NCBI RefSeq assembly: GCF_014529535.1
Contig: NW_023503972.1
Location: 496,001 to 560,000, forward strand
DNA from: Bradysia coprophila
Lineage: Eukaryota > Arthropoda > Insecta > Diptera > Sciaridae
Direction of reading: 5' to 3'
Length of the DNA: 64,000 nt
Part shown: positions 39,001 through 48,338 of the stretch, piece after piece
Layout of the letters: every line of letters begins with the position of its first letter
Position numbering within the stretch: the first letter of the stretch is position 1
The notes under the pieces: model-generated
Told to the model about the DNA's origin: nothing
Seen by the model: only the letters and a program-made list of their open reading frames with translations
The model's database searches: none
Program-made: the position numbers and the translations under genes

Positions 39001-41111
39001 CCCGTCGCGCCATTCTTCTGTTCGAACAATAGTTTATTAATTTGACCCAAAGCCGAATTCGTTGAAAAAAAAATTAAATTAAAATGTTTCAGGCACACCC
39101 TGTACCAAGACTACTAAAAATTACTAAGTACACCAGCAATTTATAGTCGGCCAATTATTGTATATTATTGTTGTTGCGTTTAATTTCCAATTAAATTTGT
39201 TGATTTTGAATAAATTTATTACATTTACGATAAATATTCGAATCATCCGACGACATTGGTAGCTTATGGCAAAGTGTGTCTATTAATAACGATTTTAAAT
39301 CGACCCTAAACTCTCACAGGGTGGCGTTCCTGCAGGGAAAATATTAAGTGATCGCCACAACTAGTGCTGTATACACTGACAAAAAATATTTTTTCACATT
39401 ACCTGTGACAGATAATCTTTTCAATAAGATTACCTACTGTTGGTAATGTTAAGAAAAGTTAGCTGTTATCTGTGACTGGTAACGTGTCCCAAAGCTTCCT
39501 GTAAGTAGGCTATCTGTTAAGCATTACCTGTGACAGATAATGTGTCCGGCAAATGTTAGCTGTTGCAGGTAATGTACATTATTTGTCGCAGGTAATTTAA
39601 TGTTGGCTGACACTGATAATATTTCAGCTTATATTCGCCATAAGCAACGAAATAGCATGGGATGAATGGTTCAGTGACAACGCGCCAGGCTCATGGTCCG
39701 AGGGTCCCCGGATCGAAACCGGTGTGCGCCACTTTTTTTTTTTTTAACCAAATTAAATATCAAATTGACTTAGATTAAAGATAGCTACGATTTCACTGAT
39801 TTTTTTATGACGAAGAAATCAAATTTCCATAAAAGTAAATGTTTGTAATTGCGGACCGTCCAAATTTCACAATTTTGTTTTGCAAGAGATAGGTGAGATG
39901 AATAAATAATAGGAATTAAGATGGATAAACAAGTGTCCCAATGAAACCATTTAATATTCTTCTGGCTGTCATTCATATTCAGATTTATAAAATACAATAA
40001 CTAAAGACGAGGAAGAATGACATATCGCGTTCTAATGATTATTTGCTAATTTTGAGAAAAGTTATAAGATAAATTATCGGTGAATGGTAATGTGACCAGT
40101 AACTTCATATTAACAATTTGCTACACTTTACGTTAAACTGGTTAGCGCAGTGACAAATCACTCGACAAATCATAAGTTTCATAACCCAGAGGCCGCAGGT
40201 TCAATTCCCCATAGGTGCACATTTTTAAATAAAAAAAAATCAGAATCCATTTCAGATTCAACTAACACACACATCAGCGAGAAATAAAATAAATAAATTA
40301 GCATGAACGTGATATGAAAAAAAAAAAATGCAATTTTTGTTTTTAAGAAAAACGAACATTACCAGTCACAGATAATCTTAAACATTACCTGTCACAGCTA
40401 ATTTTCTCTACATTACCTGTCACAGATAATGTAACGAAATTACATTACCTGGAGACGTACATTACCTGTGACCGCTGTTTATTTTTCTGTCAGTGTATGT
40501 GTACGTACATATATAACATCTCCTACACACAACTCCATGAAGACATTTTATTTAAATATAGTGAAACTTTCCGAAATATAGATGAAAATCTATTTTAGTC
40601 ATCCTAAAACAAATCTTTTCTACAAATTTTCGGATTCTTGTCACGGATGAAAAGAGTTTTCCCAATTGAAGGGTTAGCACATTGTTGGGATGATATAATA
40701 CGCTTTTATATTCAACACACGTAAACTTAGTACGATACCCACATCTGTGAGAATATCGTATTTAAATGGATAAACATGCACACGAACCATACACAATAAA
40801 CAATATTTTCTTACCCTTTCCGTTTTTTCTCAGCAGCGCCTTCGAAACAAAAAGAAATTGTCGATTTACTTAAATCAATCCATGATCTTAATTAGCGAAA
40901 TTTTTTGTAATTAAAAATTCACCTTATTATCTATCACCCGTAACTCCGCCTGCTTTTGAGCATTTTCCACAATCTCATCGACGAATCTTATCATTTCATC
41001 CATTTTTTCGGGATCCTCTTTGAATTCCATTATTTTCACATCGAGTGGTATTGATGTCGGTGTTAACACATCAAGACTCAATTCGGTGCGAAGCTTTTTC
41101 GCATTCGTCAT
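33038..41111 (-). CDS. Unrecognised small protein, three exons, long second intron
   Basis: Proposed exons on the minus strand are 40923-41111, 40815-40839 (a 25-base microexon) and 33038-33192. All junctions are GT-AG and phases match, giving 122 residues. Exon 1 encodes an acidic helical part (DPEKMDEMIRFVDEIVENAQ). Exon 2 encodes ALLRKNGK. Exon 3 encodes HTLLYGIKRGRIITRARSAV and a polar, serine-threonine-rich tail, followed by a stop and AATAAA. I do not recognise the family. Exons 1 and 3 each look like real coding exons. Their connection across about 7.6 kb rests only on phase, and the intron contains the odorant-binding protein gene on the opposite strand plus several transposons. The alternative is two separate partial genes. 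Confidence 0.45.
33737..34504. mobile_element. hAT-like non-autonomous element with CGAGGGGCAAA ends
   Basis: Ends CGAGGGGCAAATCACTC and GAGTGGTTTGCCCCTCG are inverted repeats. Just inside each end are repeats of GAGTTGCAAATGAGTTGCAA. Flanks carry a perfect 8-bp duplication GTGATAGC (33729-33736 and 34505-34512). The 768-bp element has no transposase. Its insertion is proven by the empty paralogous site at about 9335. A smaller MITE (34017-34152) is nested inside. Confidence 0.9.
34017..34152. mobile_element. Small MITE, CAACGCACTT ends, copy B
   Basis: Begins CAACGCACTTCAAG and ends CTTGAAGTGCCTTG. Internal order and sequence match the copy at 16264-16415. It lies inside the hAT-like element at 33737-34504. 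Confidence 0.75.
35005..35320. mobile_element. hAT-type MITE built of AGAAATTC-like repeats
   Basis: Ends CAGGGCCTACTTTTT and AAAAAGTAGGCCCTG are inverted. Both flanks carry GACTATAG (34997-35004 and 35321-35328), a perfect 8-bp duplication. The 316-bp interior is almost entirely degenerate repeats of GAGAAATTCAAGAAACTT and their inverses, so it can fold in many registers. Reading frames across it are dominated by NSRNFEKF-like repeats and are not genes. Confidence 0.92.
35329..36577. other. Non-coding; upstream of the odorant-binding protein gene
   Basis: A region of TGAACCTGATCAGGTT-like sequence near 35370-35570 repeats short GACCTGA and TCAGGTT words. A TATTTAAG sequence about 120 bp before the OBP start is a possible core promoter. 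No supported ORF. Confidence 0.35.
36578..37407 (+). CDS. LUSH-like classical odorant-binding protein, complete
   Basis: Six exons join in frame to 147 residues: 36578-36652, 36743-36818, 36886-36938, 36999-37034, 37133-37247 and 37319-37407. Introns are 60-98 bp and GT-AG. The first exon is exactly a 25-residue signal peptide ending DVFCA. The mature protein starts MTMKQLIKSMDMMRDTC and has six cysteines spaced C-x26-C-x3-C-x41-C-x10-C-x8-C, the classical PBP/GOBP pattern of three disulfides. The opening MTMKQ, the CYTLCIAQMAGT block and the ending DKFMFP resemble Drosophila LUSH (Obp76a) and OBP83-type proteins, which carry hydrophobic odorants or pheromones through sensillum lymph. A polyadenylation signal AATAAA is at 37530-37535. 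The gene lies inside the proposed long intron of a minus-strand gene. Confidence 0.95.
37408..38572. other. Non-coding downstream of the OBP gene
   Basis: Holds the OBP 3' UTR to about 37550. An imperfect palindrome lies at 37845-37930 (TCACGAGTGATGAAAAGTTG mirrored by ACTTTCATCACGAGTTAC). No other supported feature. Confidence 0.45.
38573..39105. mobile_element. TIR element with a nested hairpin repeat
   Basis: Outer arms are imperfect inverted repeats: CCTGAAATGAAATTAATTG and GGCTTTGGGTCAAATTA on the left, with AATTTGACCCAAAGCC and AAATTAAAATGTTTCAGG on the right. The hairpin repeat at 38655-38874 is inserted next to the left arm. No coding capacity. Confidence 0.6.
38655..38874 (+). mobile_element. 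Hairpin repeat, GCACCTGTTGCCA family, copy A
   Basis: About 220 bp, almost identical to 48338-48547. Its core is a hairpin with arms TATTTTGACGTGTAGGAC / CCTACACGTCAAAATA and GCACCTGTTGCCA / TGGCAATAGGTGC around the tip TAGCCGAAGGCG. A right-hand tail holds a second inverted pair, TTTATCTGTCGAGAACAGA and TCGTTCTAGACAGATA. The near-identity of the copies suggests recent activity. Confidence 0.85.
39660..39746 (+). ncRNA. tRNA-Met-like pseudo-tRNA module 1
   Basis: Contains an A-box-like TGGTTCAGTGAC, a CAT at the place of an anticodon loop (GCCAGGCTCATGG), and a B-box-like GGATCGAAACC in a CCGG-paired T arm. The 3' end reads GTGCGCCA, followed by a run of fourteen or so T, a Pol III terminator. 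The acceptor stem does not pair, so it is not an intact tRNA gene. Confidence 0.5.
40134..40228 (+). ncRNA. tRNA-Met-like pseudo-tRNA module 2
   Basis: A-box TTAGCGCAGTGAC, CATAACCCAGAGG around a CAT, and B-box GGTTCAATTCC match tRNA-Met-type sequence. It ends GGTGCACATTTTT. The 5' side cannot pair with the 3' side as an acceptor stem. The variable middle is longer than in a tRNA, so it is a derived or decayed module. Confidence 0.5.
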
Positions 41112-41636
41112 TTCAGCTAATTTAAGAAATTTCTTTTATTTATTAGTCGAATTTGCTGACTTCACCAATATTCTTTACCGATTTGGTCCTCTTCAATTTA
41201 AGACAAAGATTTTCGTAGAGACGAAAATTAATCTCAATTTCCCTTGCTGACTGTCGAATTAATCAATTTTCGATAATTTATCGAATTGATAAACTTGATT
41301 GGACTGAACAAATTTGAATAATAAAGTACGGAATGAGAAATTTACACTACAATACAGAGCTGAACGAAAGTTTGTAGTCGTTGTGACTTTGCTGTTCGAG
41401 ACTGAAAATATATCTACACTTGATGCCAAAATGAGAACCACTTGTTTTTATACGCACAATCCGTCTGTACGCCCTCGAATTCATCTCAGAGTGGAAAATG
41501 GTTAAAAGGGAATACAGAAAGATGGAAAATGTTCGTACCCGATACATTATACAACGGAAAATGTTAAATTCTATACCGAACAGTTAAAACGCTTTATGCA
41601 ACGTAATCGGGTTATTTAGCTGCAACAAGAGAGTGA
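41112..41636. other. Intergenic between divergent starts
   Basis: Upstream of the minus-strand exon at 41111 and of the possible plus-strand small ORF at 41637. It could hold promoters for both, but no core element is clear. Confidence 0.3.
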
Positions 41637-41839
41637 ATGGATGTTATTGAAAATTGGTTGGAAATTTCATTAGAACATCCATTTATGTTCGTAAACAAGC
41701 TGTTATTTAACGATACACATTTGAAGGTGAGTTTGGTCAGTGTCAAAGTCAGTTCTTGTTGAAGTTCGGGTCACGGTGAATCTATTTTTAGAATTACGTT
41801 TCACGGCAAATAGCAGCATCAAATATTCATGTTGTATAA
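41637..41839 (+). CDS. Possible two-exon 45-residue peptide gene
   Basis: Exon 41637-41726 starts ATG just after an in-frame TGA, encodes 30 codons (MDVIENWLEISLEHPF, then FVNKLLFNDTHLK) and ends at a GTGAGT donor. A 65-bp intron with a TATTTTTAG acceptor leads to 41792-41839, which reads NYVSRQIAASNIHVV and stops. Splice sites and intron size are typical for this genome, but no family is recognised and the product is short. It may be a relic or chance. Confidence 0.25.
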
Positions 41840-43127
41840 AACTAAATTATGTCACCCCCTTTCAAAATGCAACGACATTTTGATGTGATAGTGGAGTTAA
41901 TTGAAATTTGTATGGTGTGTAGTGCTTGACAATATTATACGTTTCGGAAGACAAACATTTTAGTTTTAATATTTGATACATTCGATTTGTATGATGTAGG
42001 CTACAAAGAGTGTATGTAAGGCCAATAGCGTCTTTTACTACTTTGACCGGCAGTGGAGGATAATACAGAAGTAGTTCTTCTGGCGGTAACGCACCCATTA
42101 AAGATACTAATAATACATGATGGCTCAGTGGTTACACACTATAGCCTTCCACCATTATTCTCCGGGTTTGAAATATTTAAATTCGAAAGGGGGCTTTATT
42201 GCCTGGATTTTTTACGTTGCGATTTGGCAACGGACTCAATGCAACAATAAAACTCACCCACAGTGCCAAGCTATTAGGCTACGTACCTCTGATTTGAAAT
42301 GCCTACAAATAAAACGCTTAAAAATGTGAAAATCGAAACGAACAAAGCCATTGCTTTTCCCTTTCCAGGGGTACACGTGAGGTTGAGCTCGACACACATA
42401 ATCGAAGTATTAGAAAGAGACTATTTGCACAAAAATTCATGGAGGTACTCCAAGGTACTTTAGCTCCTTCGTAGTACGAAGTTCGTACATCAATAAATTC
42501 TGCAACATATTGCCCTCGGTTGTGTAGAAACAAAAAAATTATTTAAAAGAGGATCAAAAATGACAGCTGTTTCACGTGAAGCACGGTGAAATGATTATTT
42601 GCTTCAGAAGATTTCGCTTGCTATTCAAAGAGGCAATTCAGCATGCTTCCTGGAAACATTTTGAAGGAATAGAGTAGATTGCTTTCATTTATTGTAATGT
42701 TTGTTTCTTTCTTGAAAAGATGCATTTATGACAAAATCGAAACCAACTTTTGGTTTATTAGTAATTTTTTGTGCAGGGACTCAATCTCAATTCCGCACGC
42801 GCCTGGCTTTTTCTTGTGGACTGTGATCATGAAAACGTGAAATCCTTGACTTTGCACTACTCAACTCCAAATTATTTCGCAAATGAAAACAATTCCGCTT
42901 ACAATCCAACCACACCAAACAACATTCAGCATCAGTATAGTAACAAATTCGTCCAATCAATACTCTCTCTAGCAAACAAACTACTTTTATTAATGTGGTG
43001 AAAGAATCAAGTAGCCTTGGGAATTTACATGTAAATTACAGCGTAGTCAGTCAAAATGTAAAATAGTGTTTGTAGAATACAAAGACATGAGGTGTGAATT
43101 TGACAGAGACAACTGAGAGTTTGGTTG
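41840..43127. other. Intergenic, no gene recognised
   Basis: Only short unsupported ORFs. It forms the 3' flank of the ionotropic receptor remnant, which ends at 43128. Confidence 0.35.
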
Positions 43128-45038
43128 CTAGAGAGAGTATTGGTCCAATGCAACCGATTCGTTTGTAATTTTAATTTTAAAATTTTTCTTCCACATTTCT
43201 TCAATGACTTTCTCATTTCTCTGTTTCATCCACTTATCGATCAATCCTGCACCATTCAACCGGTGAGTTATTTCGTTTACATGCTCAGTAAAGGGATATT
43301 TCGAGTTGACACGATCCGATATCAGATATCTAACGAAAAATGTATCTATCATCAAATGATACGACTTCAAGGCCAACCGTTTCTGTAATTCTTCATATGC
43401 ATATACGTCAACGTCTTGCACAAGAAATGCAATTGAATTGTTGAATGTTTGGACTTCTTTCTTTTGTTTTTCCTTGTTTATCCCGTGAACTCTGATGCTC
43501 CATCCATCGTGCTTCGATATGTCCTCTAACAATTCAATCACAGCATCTCTCCAGTAGGTTTCGTCTACCAAAATCGGAACTGAGGCGGTGTACAGATCTT
43601 CAATTGTGTCGATTTGAGGTTGGTAAATCGGTGATGTGAGGTAACTCTGGAAAAGCGATACAACCCCGTTCATCACAAAAAGTTCTGCAAAGGTCAGTGG
43701 TAGGATGACGAATGCGTCTGCCCGATGAAGACTTCCATATCTTATGGATCCGTTATCATTCACAAAGAGATTTACAACAAGTACCACAGTTGAAACATGT
43801 GAAATTTTCTTTTTCTGCAAAAGGCCAGACACGATAAGTACAAGCGCTGATAACGCAATCATAACCTGTTACAGACGGCTGTCATCTGTTATCGACAACG
43901 ACAGCAATAATAAACGTCACGCTCTGAATTATTAGGTCTTATATAGCAAAAATCATGTTCAAAACAAATGAACTAAAATATTTCTGAAATCAATCTCTGA
44001 AAATCTTTGATCAAATGAAGTAATAGATCAAATAGTAAAACTTGTAATAAATTGCCGTCTGTGATAGGATAATGAGAGCGTAAACGAAAAGACACGCCCA
44101 TGATCTGTTCTGTAAATATGTCACGAAATCAGAATACGGCATGAGGAACTATCATCAGTACCGCAAACTGACGATGTGGATACTGTACATCTACATCGGC
44201 TTCTACAGCTACCTCATAATAAGACATATCCTCGTCCATTGGTTCAGCAGTGTCCGATAATGTTGCATTAAAGACGCATACAACAGTCTCCCAAAATTTG
44301 ATCTCATTAAGTAGGACTGAAGATGTAAGAACTCTTTTTAGACTAAGCGAATGTTTGCGATAGTTGGGCACTTTGTCGGGGAAATATTCTTGAAGAGACT
44401 CACTTCCTGTCACATTAACCAAAATGTTAAATGTTCCGGAAGGATCGTACTTGAAAACGTTAAATGAATAGTGACCATGACCATGCTGAACATACAAATG
44501 GGATGCGCTGAATTATATTCACAATAACAACAGTCCAGCTCCACTGGAATAATTGTTCTGCGACATCCAAGGACGTGATGTTACGATCGAGAAATACTCC
44601 AATTTTCACACTGTTGGCAAGCTCTCGAATGGCTTTAACTTGAGCTAACAGTTGAGAAGCACCTTCCAATTTTAAGCGCTCGACCAAAACAACTAGAAAT
44701 GGATTTTTGCTGCTCTTTACTGGTTCCTGTTCCCTAATGTTAAAATTAATATCCGATAGATCTTCCATGGTAAAAACTGTCTGAGGTACGAAGTTCTCCA
44801 ACTTGTTGGTTCCGGAACTCGGTGATGATATTGGAAACCAACGAAACATCTCCACAAGAAAAATGTTGTGATCGAAACGGTAAAATTTATTTAGTTTATT
44901 GATTAGTTGCACAGCATCAGCATTCTGCTGACAACAAATCGTCGTTAAAATGAGGCTTAGAATTATTGTCGGTGCTATCATGGTTAGTAAAATTAGTAAG
45001 TTGGATTGTGCTGCTGTGAATGAATTTCGTTTAGGCAA
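43128..45038 (-). pseudogene. Divergent ionotropic receptor (IR) gene, broken
   Basis: Minus-strand coding runs from 45038. An N-terminal hydrophobic segment (residues about 17-36) precedes LINKLNKFYRFDHNIFLVE, and a ligand-binding region follows through KYDPSGTFNILVNV. Near 44515 one extra base shifts the frame, and a second shift lies near 44130. Coding then enters the first membrane helix (RSWACLFVYALIIL), where it is interrupted by about 190 bp, and resumes at 43862 with ALSALVLIVSGLL. The rest holds the pore-side region and third helix (FVMNGVVSLFQSYLTSPIYQ), the IDTIEDLYTASVPIL block and the C-terminal helix region. IRs are ligand-gated cation channels of chemosensory neurons, derived from ionotropic glutamate receptors. 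Two frameshifts plus an interruption argue for a pseudogene; assembly errors are the alternative for the single-base shifts. Confidence 0.8.
43866..44029 (-). repeat. Segment inside the IR gene duplicated at 57.1 kb
   Basis: On the minus strand this matches 57119-57275 at high identity, including CATTTGATCAAAGATTTTCA, GCTATATAAGACCT and CGTTGTCGATAACAGA. It interrupts the first membrane helix of the receptor. An inverted pair CAGACGGC (43872-43879) and GCCGTCTG (44054-44061) brackets the interruption. No clean target-site duplication was found. Confidence 0.7.
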
Positions 45039-45603
45039 TTAACGAAGATGACTACTGCTTAAATGTTACTCTTGACTCGTAAGGTGTTAATGACCATTAA
45101 CACCGGTTTTAGATTCATCGGGACCATTAGTAAACTGTGTCCAAGTACAAAAGCAAGGAATATTGAACAAAGCTTTGAACAAAATTTATGAAGCAGTCAA
45201 TTATGCAGTAAATACATTCATTTTATGATTTAGGCTTCATCAATTATCGTGTAACAGGCAGACACATGGTTATAAAGTAATTATGTATGTAATTTGTGTA
45301 GGGTAACTCATCGCGATTTTTTAAATTTTCCATTTTTTTGTTGACAAACAACCTGATATCAGTCAAAACCATTAAAAAAATGACTGTGACGCGAATCCTT
45401 CTGTAAAGTTAATGTAAACAACGAACATCACGCAACTCGACCGCAGTGAAACTAGGAGAAACTTTTTGGCATGTGTTCAAAACGATAGCTACTCCTAGTA
45501 AACTTAAGAACCGCTTGTTCAAAAAGTTTATCCTCAAAGTCGAGTTAGCGGTGTATGATATTCGTTATTCCAATGCACTTCTTTTCTCGGACGTTGGTAT
45601 TGT
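45039..45603. other. Intergenic, upstream of the IR gene
   Basis: Presumed former promoter side of the ionotropic receptor. No TATA box at a convincing position and no supported ORF. Confidence 0.3.
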
Positions 45604-45806
45604 CACGGCAGAGTAAAATAAACCAGGCAGGAGCGATTCACTTTCGAAACGTCAAACAAGGGACCTAATACACTGTATCAAAATGAACTCAAATGAACAC
45701 TGACATAAATTGAAAAATTTTATTCGCAAAAAATATAGGGCTGCTAGATTATTCAGGTCCCTAATCAAACCAGCGCTCCTGCCTGGTTAACTTTACTCTG
45801 TCGTGG
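45604..45806. mobile_element. MITE with CACGGCAGAGTAAA ends
   Basis: Left end CACGGCAGAGTAAAATAAAC and the right end, read inversely, CACGACAGAGTAAAGTTAAC, form 31-bp terminal inverted repeats that continue into CAGGCAGGAGCG. GTATTGT occurs on both flanks, a 7-bp duplication. The right half is repeated at 29366-29463. Confidence 0.8.
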
Positions 45807-45893
45807 TATTGTTTTAAGTCGACACATTTGCCAAAAAGCAAAAATTTTACCACGAAATGTTTTAGTGGTTTTAGTGTAAAGTGACGGATGTTA

Positions 45894-46292
45894 AGACGAA
45901 TCCACACATGGCTAAATTATTGCCTACATTTCGGGGCAAAATTATTATTATTTTGATGATAATTTTGGACTCGCATCCTATTTCGAAAAAGTACGACCAT
46001 CATTTGGTGTTAAAATGTGTTAGTTTTCATCAAAAATTTAAATGTTTGTGGTGATGTTACCCAACTCCGAGAAAACTCAAAATATGTGTCAATTTTCGTG
46101 AAATATTGAGTTTTCTCGAACTGAGGTTACATCACCACAAACATTTAAATTTTTACTGAAAGCTAACACATTTTAACACCAAACGATGGTCGTACTTTTT
46201 CGTAAAAGGATGCGAGTCCAAAATTATCATCAAAATAATAATAGTTTTGCCCCGAAATGTAGGCAACAATTTAGCCATGTGTAGATTCGTCT
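45894..46292. mobile_element. TA-flanked foldback with ~185-bp arms
   Basis: Starts AGACGAATCCACACATGGC and ends GCCATGTGTAGATTCGTCT, with TA on both flanks. Almost the entire 399 bp is two inverted arms meeting near TTCGTGAAATATTGAGTTTT. Only scattered mismatches separate the arms. No coding potential; a Tc1/mariner-type MITE is the likely class. Confidence 0.85.
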
Positions 46293-46299
46293 TAAGGAA

Positions 46300-47657
46300 A
46301 CCCATTGGAACCCTTGTTCATATTTTTTGCGTTCAGTCGCAGTCGTTGCATCACGTACGATAATTAATTTTTTATAGCGGCGATATATTATAATGTCAAT
46401 TTGTTCCTAGGATGGTACCAGTTAGCTAATATCCTTCAAAACCAGGTGAATACTTTATTGGAATAGAAATGGTAAAACGTCAATAGATGTTATAAAGATG
46501 TAAACGAGACTTATATTTGGCAAAACTTCTGATACTTTGCATCCACTGCAACCCATACCACAGAATTTGTGCATATTGAAAATTAGAAAATTTCGGAAGG
46601 TTCAACACCTGGAACACAGGTCTACCGGGCAATGTTGAGGTGTGGTAAACAAATTGTTGTAAAGTTGATTATTTTGCTCTTTTGTGTAAGTGGGGCAGGA
46701 CTTGCATCAGCCCTGTCCTATGTCAAGAGATTTTAGAATGTGTACCTTAGCTATTCGCACTCAGTGATGACAGCGATGATTATTTTCACTCTATCTTTGA
46801 ATACACGTTTTTTCGCCTTACCCACCCTGACGAGTCGAGTAAGACATTTCGATCTTTTTTTTAGCACCTTTTAATTTAATTTAATTCAATTTAATCGAAT
46901 ATGTCTACATTTCTAGTTCTATTTTTAGGTGTCTGCTAATTTTGCCATGATTTACTTACCTATTAAAGAAACATTAGAATTTGTTAATTGATCAATGCGT
47001 ATACAATTCACCTGATCCATGATAGAAATAGATATCGTATAAAGTATGAGCACGTTGTTGAAACTGTATTTAAAATGTGGTTGTTAATGAAACATGTGAC
47101 ATCCACAAGGGGCCATTCATAAATGACGTACCATACTTTTTTGAAAGCGCGGGCGTGACGCAAGTTTAACACTACAAAAATTATACAAAAAATTAAGGTC
47201 TTCGCGGCTTCAACTGCAATACAACAACTGTTTCCGTCAAGTAGGCATCCGTACGAGTTCAATGAGCTCTGACACTTCAAATCAGCTTATTGGCATAGAT
47301 ATTGTATTTTAAATAATCCAACATTTGTATGAGTATGAAAAAATGCAAAAGTTCTTATTTTTAGATAACTGATTAGATTTGTCTTTACTTACAAAACAAC
47401 TGATATCACTAGGCGTCTGAGCTCAAAAATTTTAACAGAGAAAATTTTACTCCCAAAAAAATTCCGTCACATATCTAAAAAGTTGTTATCTTGTAAATAA
47501 ATAAACAAGGACTTGCGTCACCTTTAAACAACACGTAGAATAAAGGACTTGCTCACTGTCCTCTTGGAGGAAGTATCATTATTTCATTGACATGAGTGTT
47601 ACAACTCATTTATACAACTCGGAATCATAATGTCGTTCCCTAGAAATGTTTACATGA
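46300..47657. other. Intergenic, no gene recognised
   Basis: Contains a run of TTTAATTTAATTTAATTCAA near 46870 and short unsupported ORFs, for example 47008-47280. Nothing else identified. Confidence 0.35.
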
Positions 47658-47862
47658 AACAATAATAATAATCCCAATGGCACTGTTTAGTCGGGAGCAG
47701 CACTGTTAAGCGACCTGTTCTTCAGCCGGGGTGTTACGCGGAGTAACTGCCAGCTAGTGTGGATTAACCTCACTAGGGACAACATGCGTAATCTGCGAGT
47801 TCTCGGCCAGAGGTTTTAGTTGAAAGCAACTGTGCTAATTACTGAGCTAGGCAGGCCTCAAA
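47658..47862 (-). mobile_element. Candidate tRNA-derived SINE
   Basis: On the minus strand it starts near 47862 with GCCTGCCTAGCTCAGTAATT, containing an A-box-like TAGCTCAGTAATTAGC, then an anticodon-arm-like CAACTAAAACCTCTGGCC. A GC-rich body of about 140 bp follows and ends in (ATT)n near 47660-47672. The tRNA-like head, unique body and ATT tail are the SINE layout. The B box is weak, so the assignment is tentative. Confidence 0.5.
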
Positions 47863-48133
47863 CATGAAATTAATGTTCAAAAACTGCGAACTTTCGATGC
47901 CTCTGTTGCATAAAACATTGTATGAATCTTGGTGCAAAGTGCTTTAGGCACTAGAACTAGATGTGAGAACAATAATGAGAGGGAAAGTGATAGCAGATCT
48001 CTTTCTCCCTCATTATTGTCAAATGCAATTTCAATAAATCAAAACGCTAAAGGTTTTTTTTCCTTATGACGGCAGTGTGGCACTCGATATCATAAATAAC
48101 CATTCTCGAATGCTTAGCGAATAAAAAAAAAAC

Positions 48134-48338
48134 TTTTACATGCTACATGCGTCGAAATATGTACTTTTCATGTTTTAAGCACTTCTGTCGACGCCCTCAG
48201 CATGTAAAATCCATTTCATAGCTCGGGATAAAAATGAAAGGTCTCGTTTTCGTGTGTTTATTGACCTCGGCTTCGCCTCGGATCAACACAATTCACACGA
48301 AAACTCTACTTTTAATCTTTTTATCCCTAGTCATGTAA
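48134..48338. repeat. Two adjacent hairpin repeats (ACATGC and TCGGGATAAAA types)
   Basis: The first (48134-48209) has ends TTTTACATGCTACATGCGTC and CGCCCTCAGCATGTAAAA and matches 58962-59037 and 58584-58657 inversely. The second (48214-48338) has arms AGCTCGGGATAAAAATGAAA and TTTTTATCCCTAGTCATG around the tip CCTCGGCTTCGCCTCGG. It matches 58833-58958 inversely. The same two units occur side by side at 58.8-59.0 kb, so they may move or be copied together. Confidence 0.75.

Larger units (their letters stand above)
39374..40495. mobile_element. TA-flanked element carrying two tRNA-Met-like modules
   Basis: Ends CACTGACAAAAAATA and the inverse ATTTTTCTGTCAGTG, each flanked by TA, give a 1122-bp Tc1/mariner-like non-autonomous element. 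Both subterminal regions are arrays of ATTACCTGTGACAGATAAT in opposite orientations. Two tRNA-like modules (39660-39733 and 40134-40222) lie inside, each followed by a T-rich stretch. No transposase ORF. Confidence 0.8.

Noticed and set aside
39660..39746. Functional tRNA-Met gene
   Set aside because: A and B boxes are present but the acceptor stem does not pair, so it is kept only as a tRNA-like module.
43128..43862. Stand-alone receptor gene with its own TATA promoter
   Set aside because: The reading frame starts within the first membrane helix and lacks the ligand-binding part, which lies directly upstream; it is better read as the 3' part of one broken gene.
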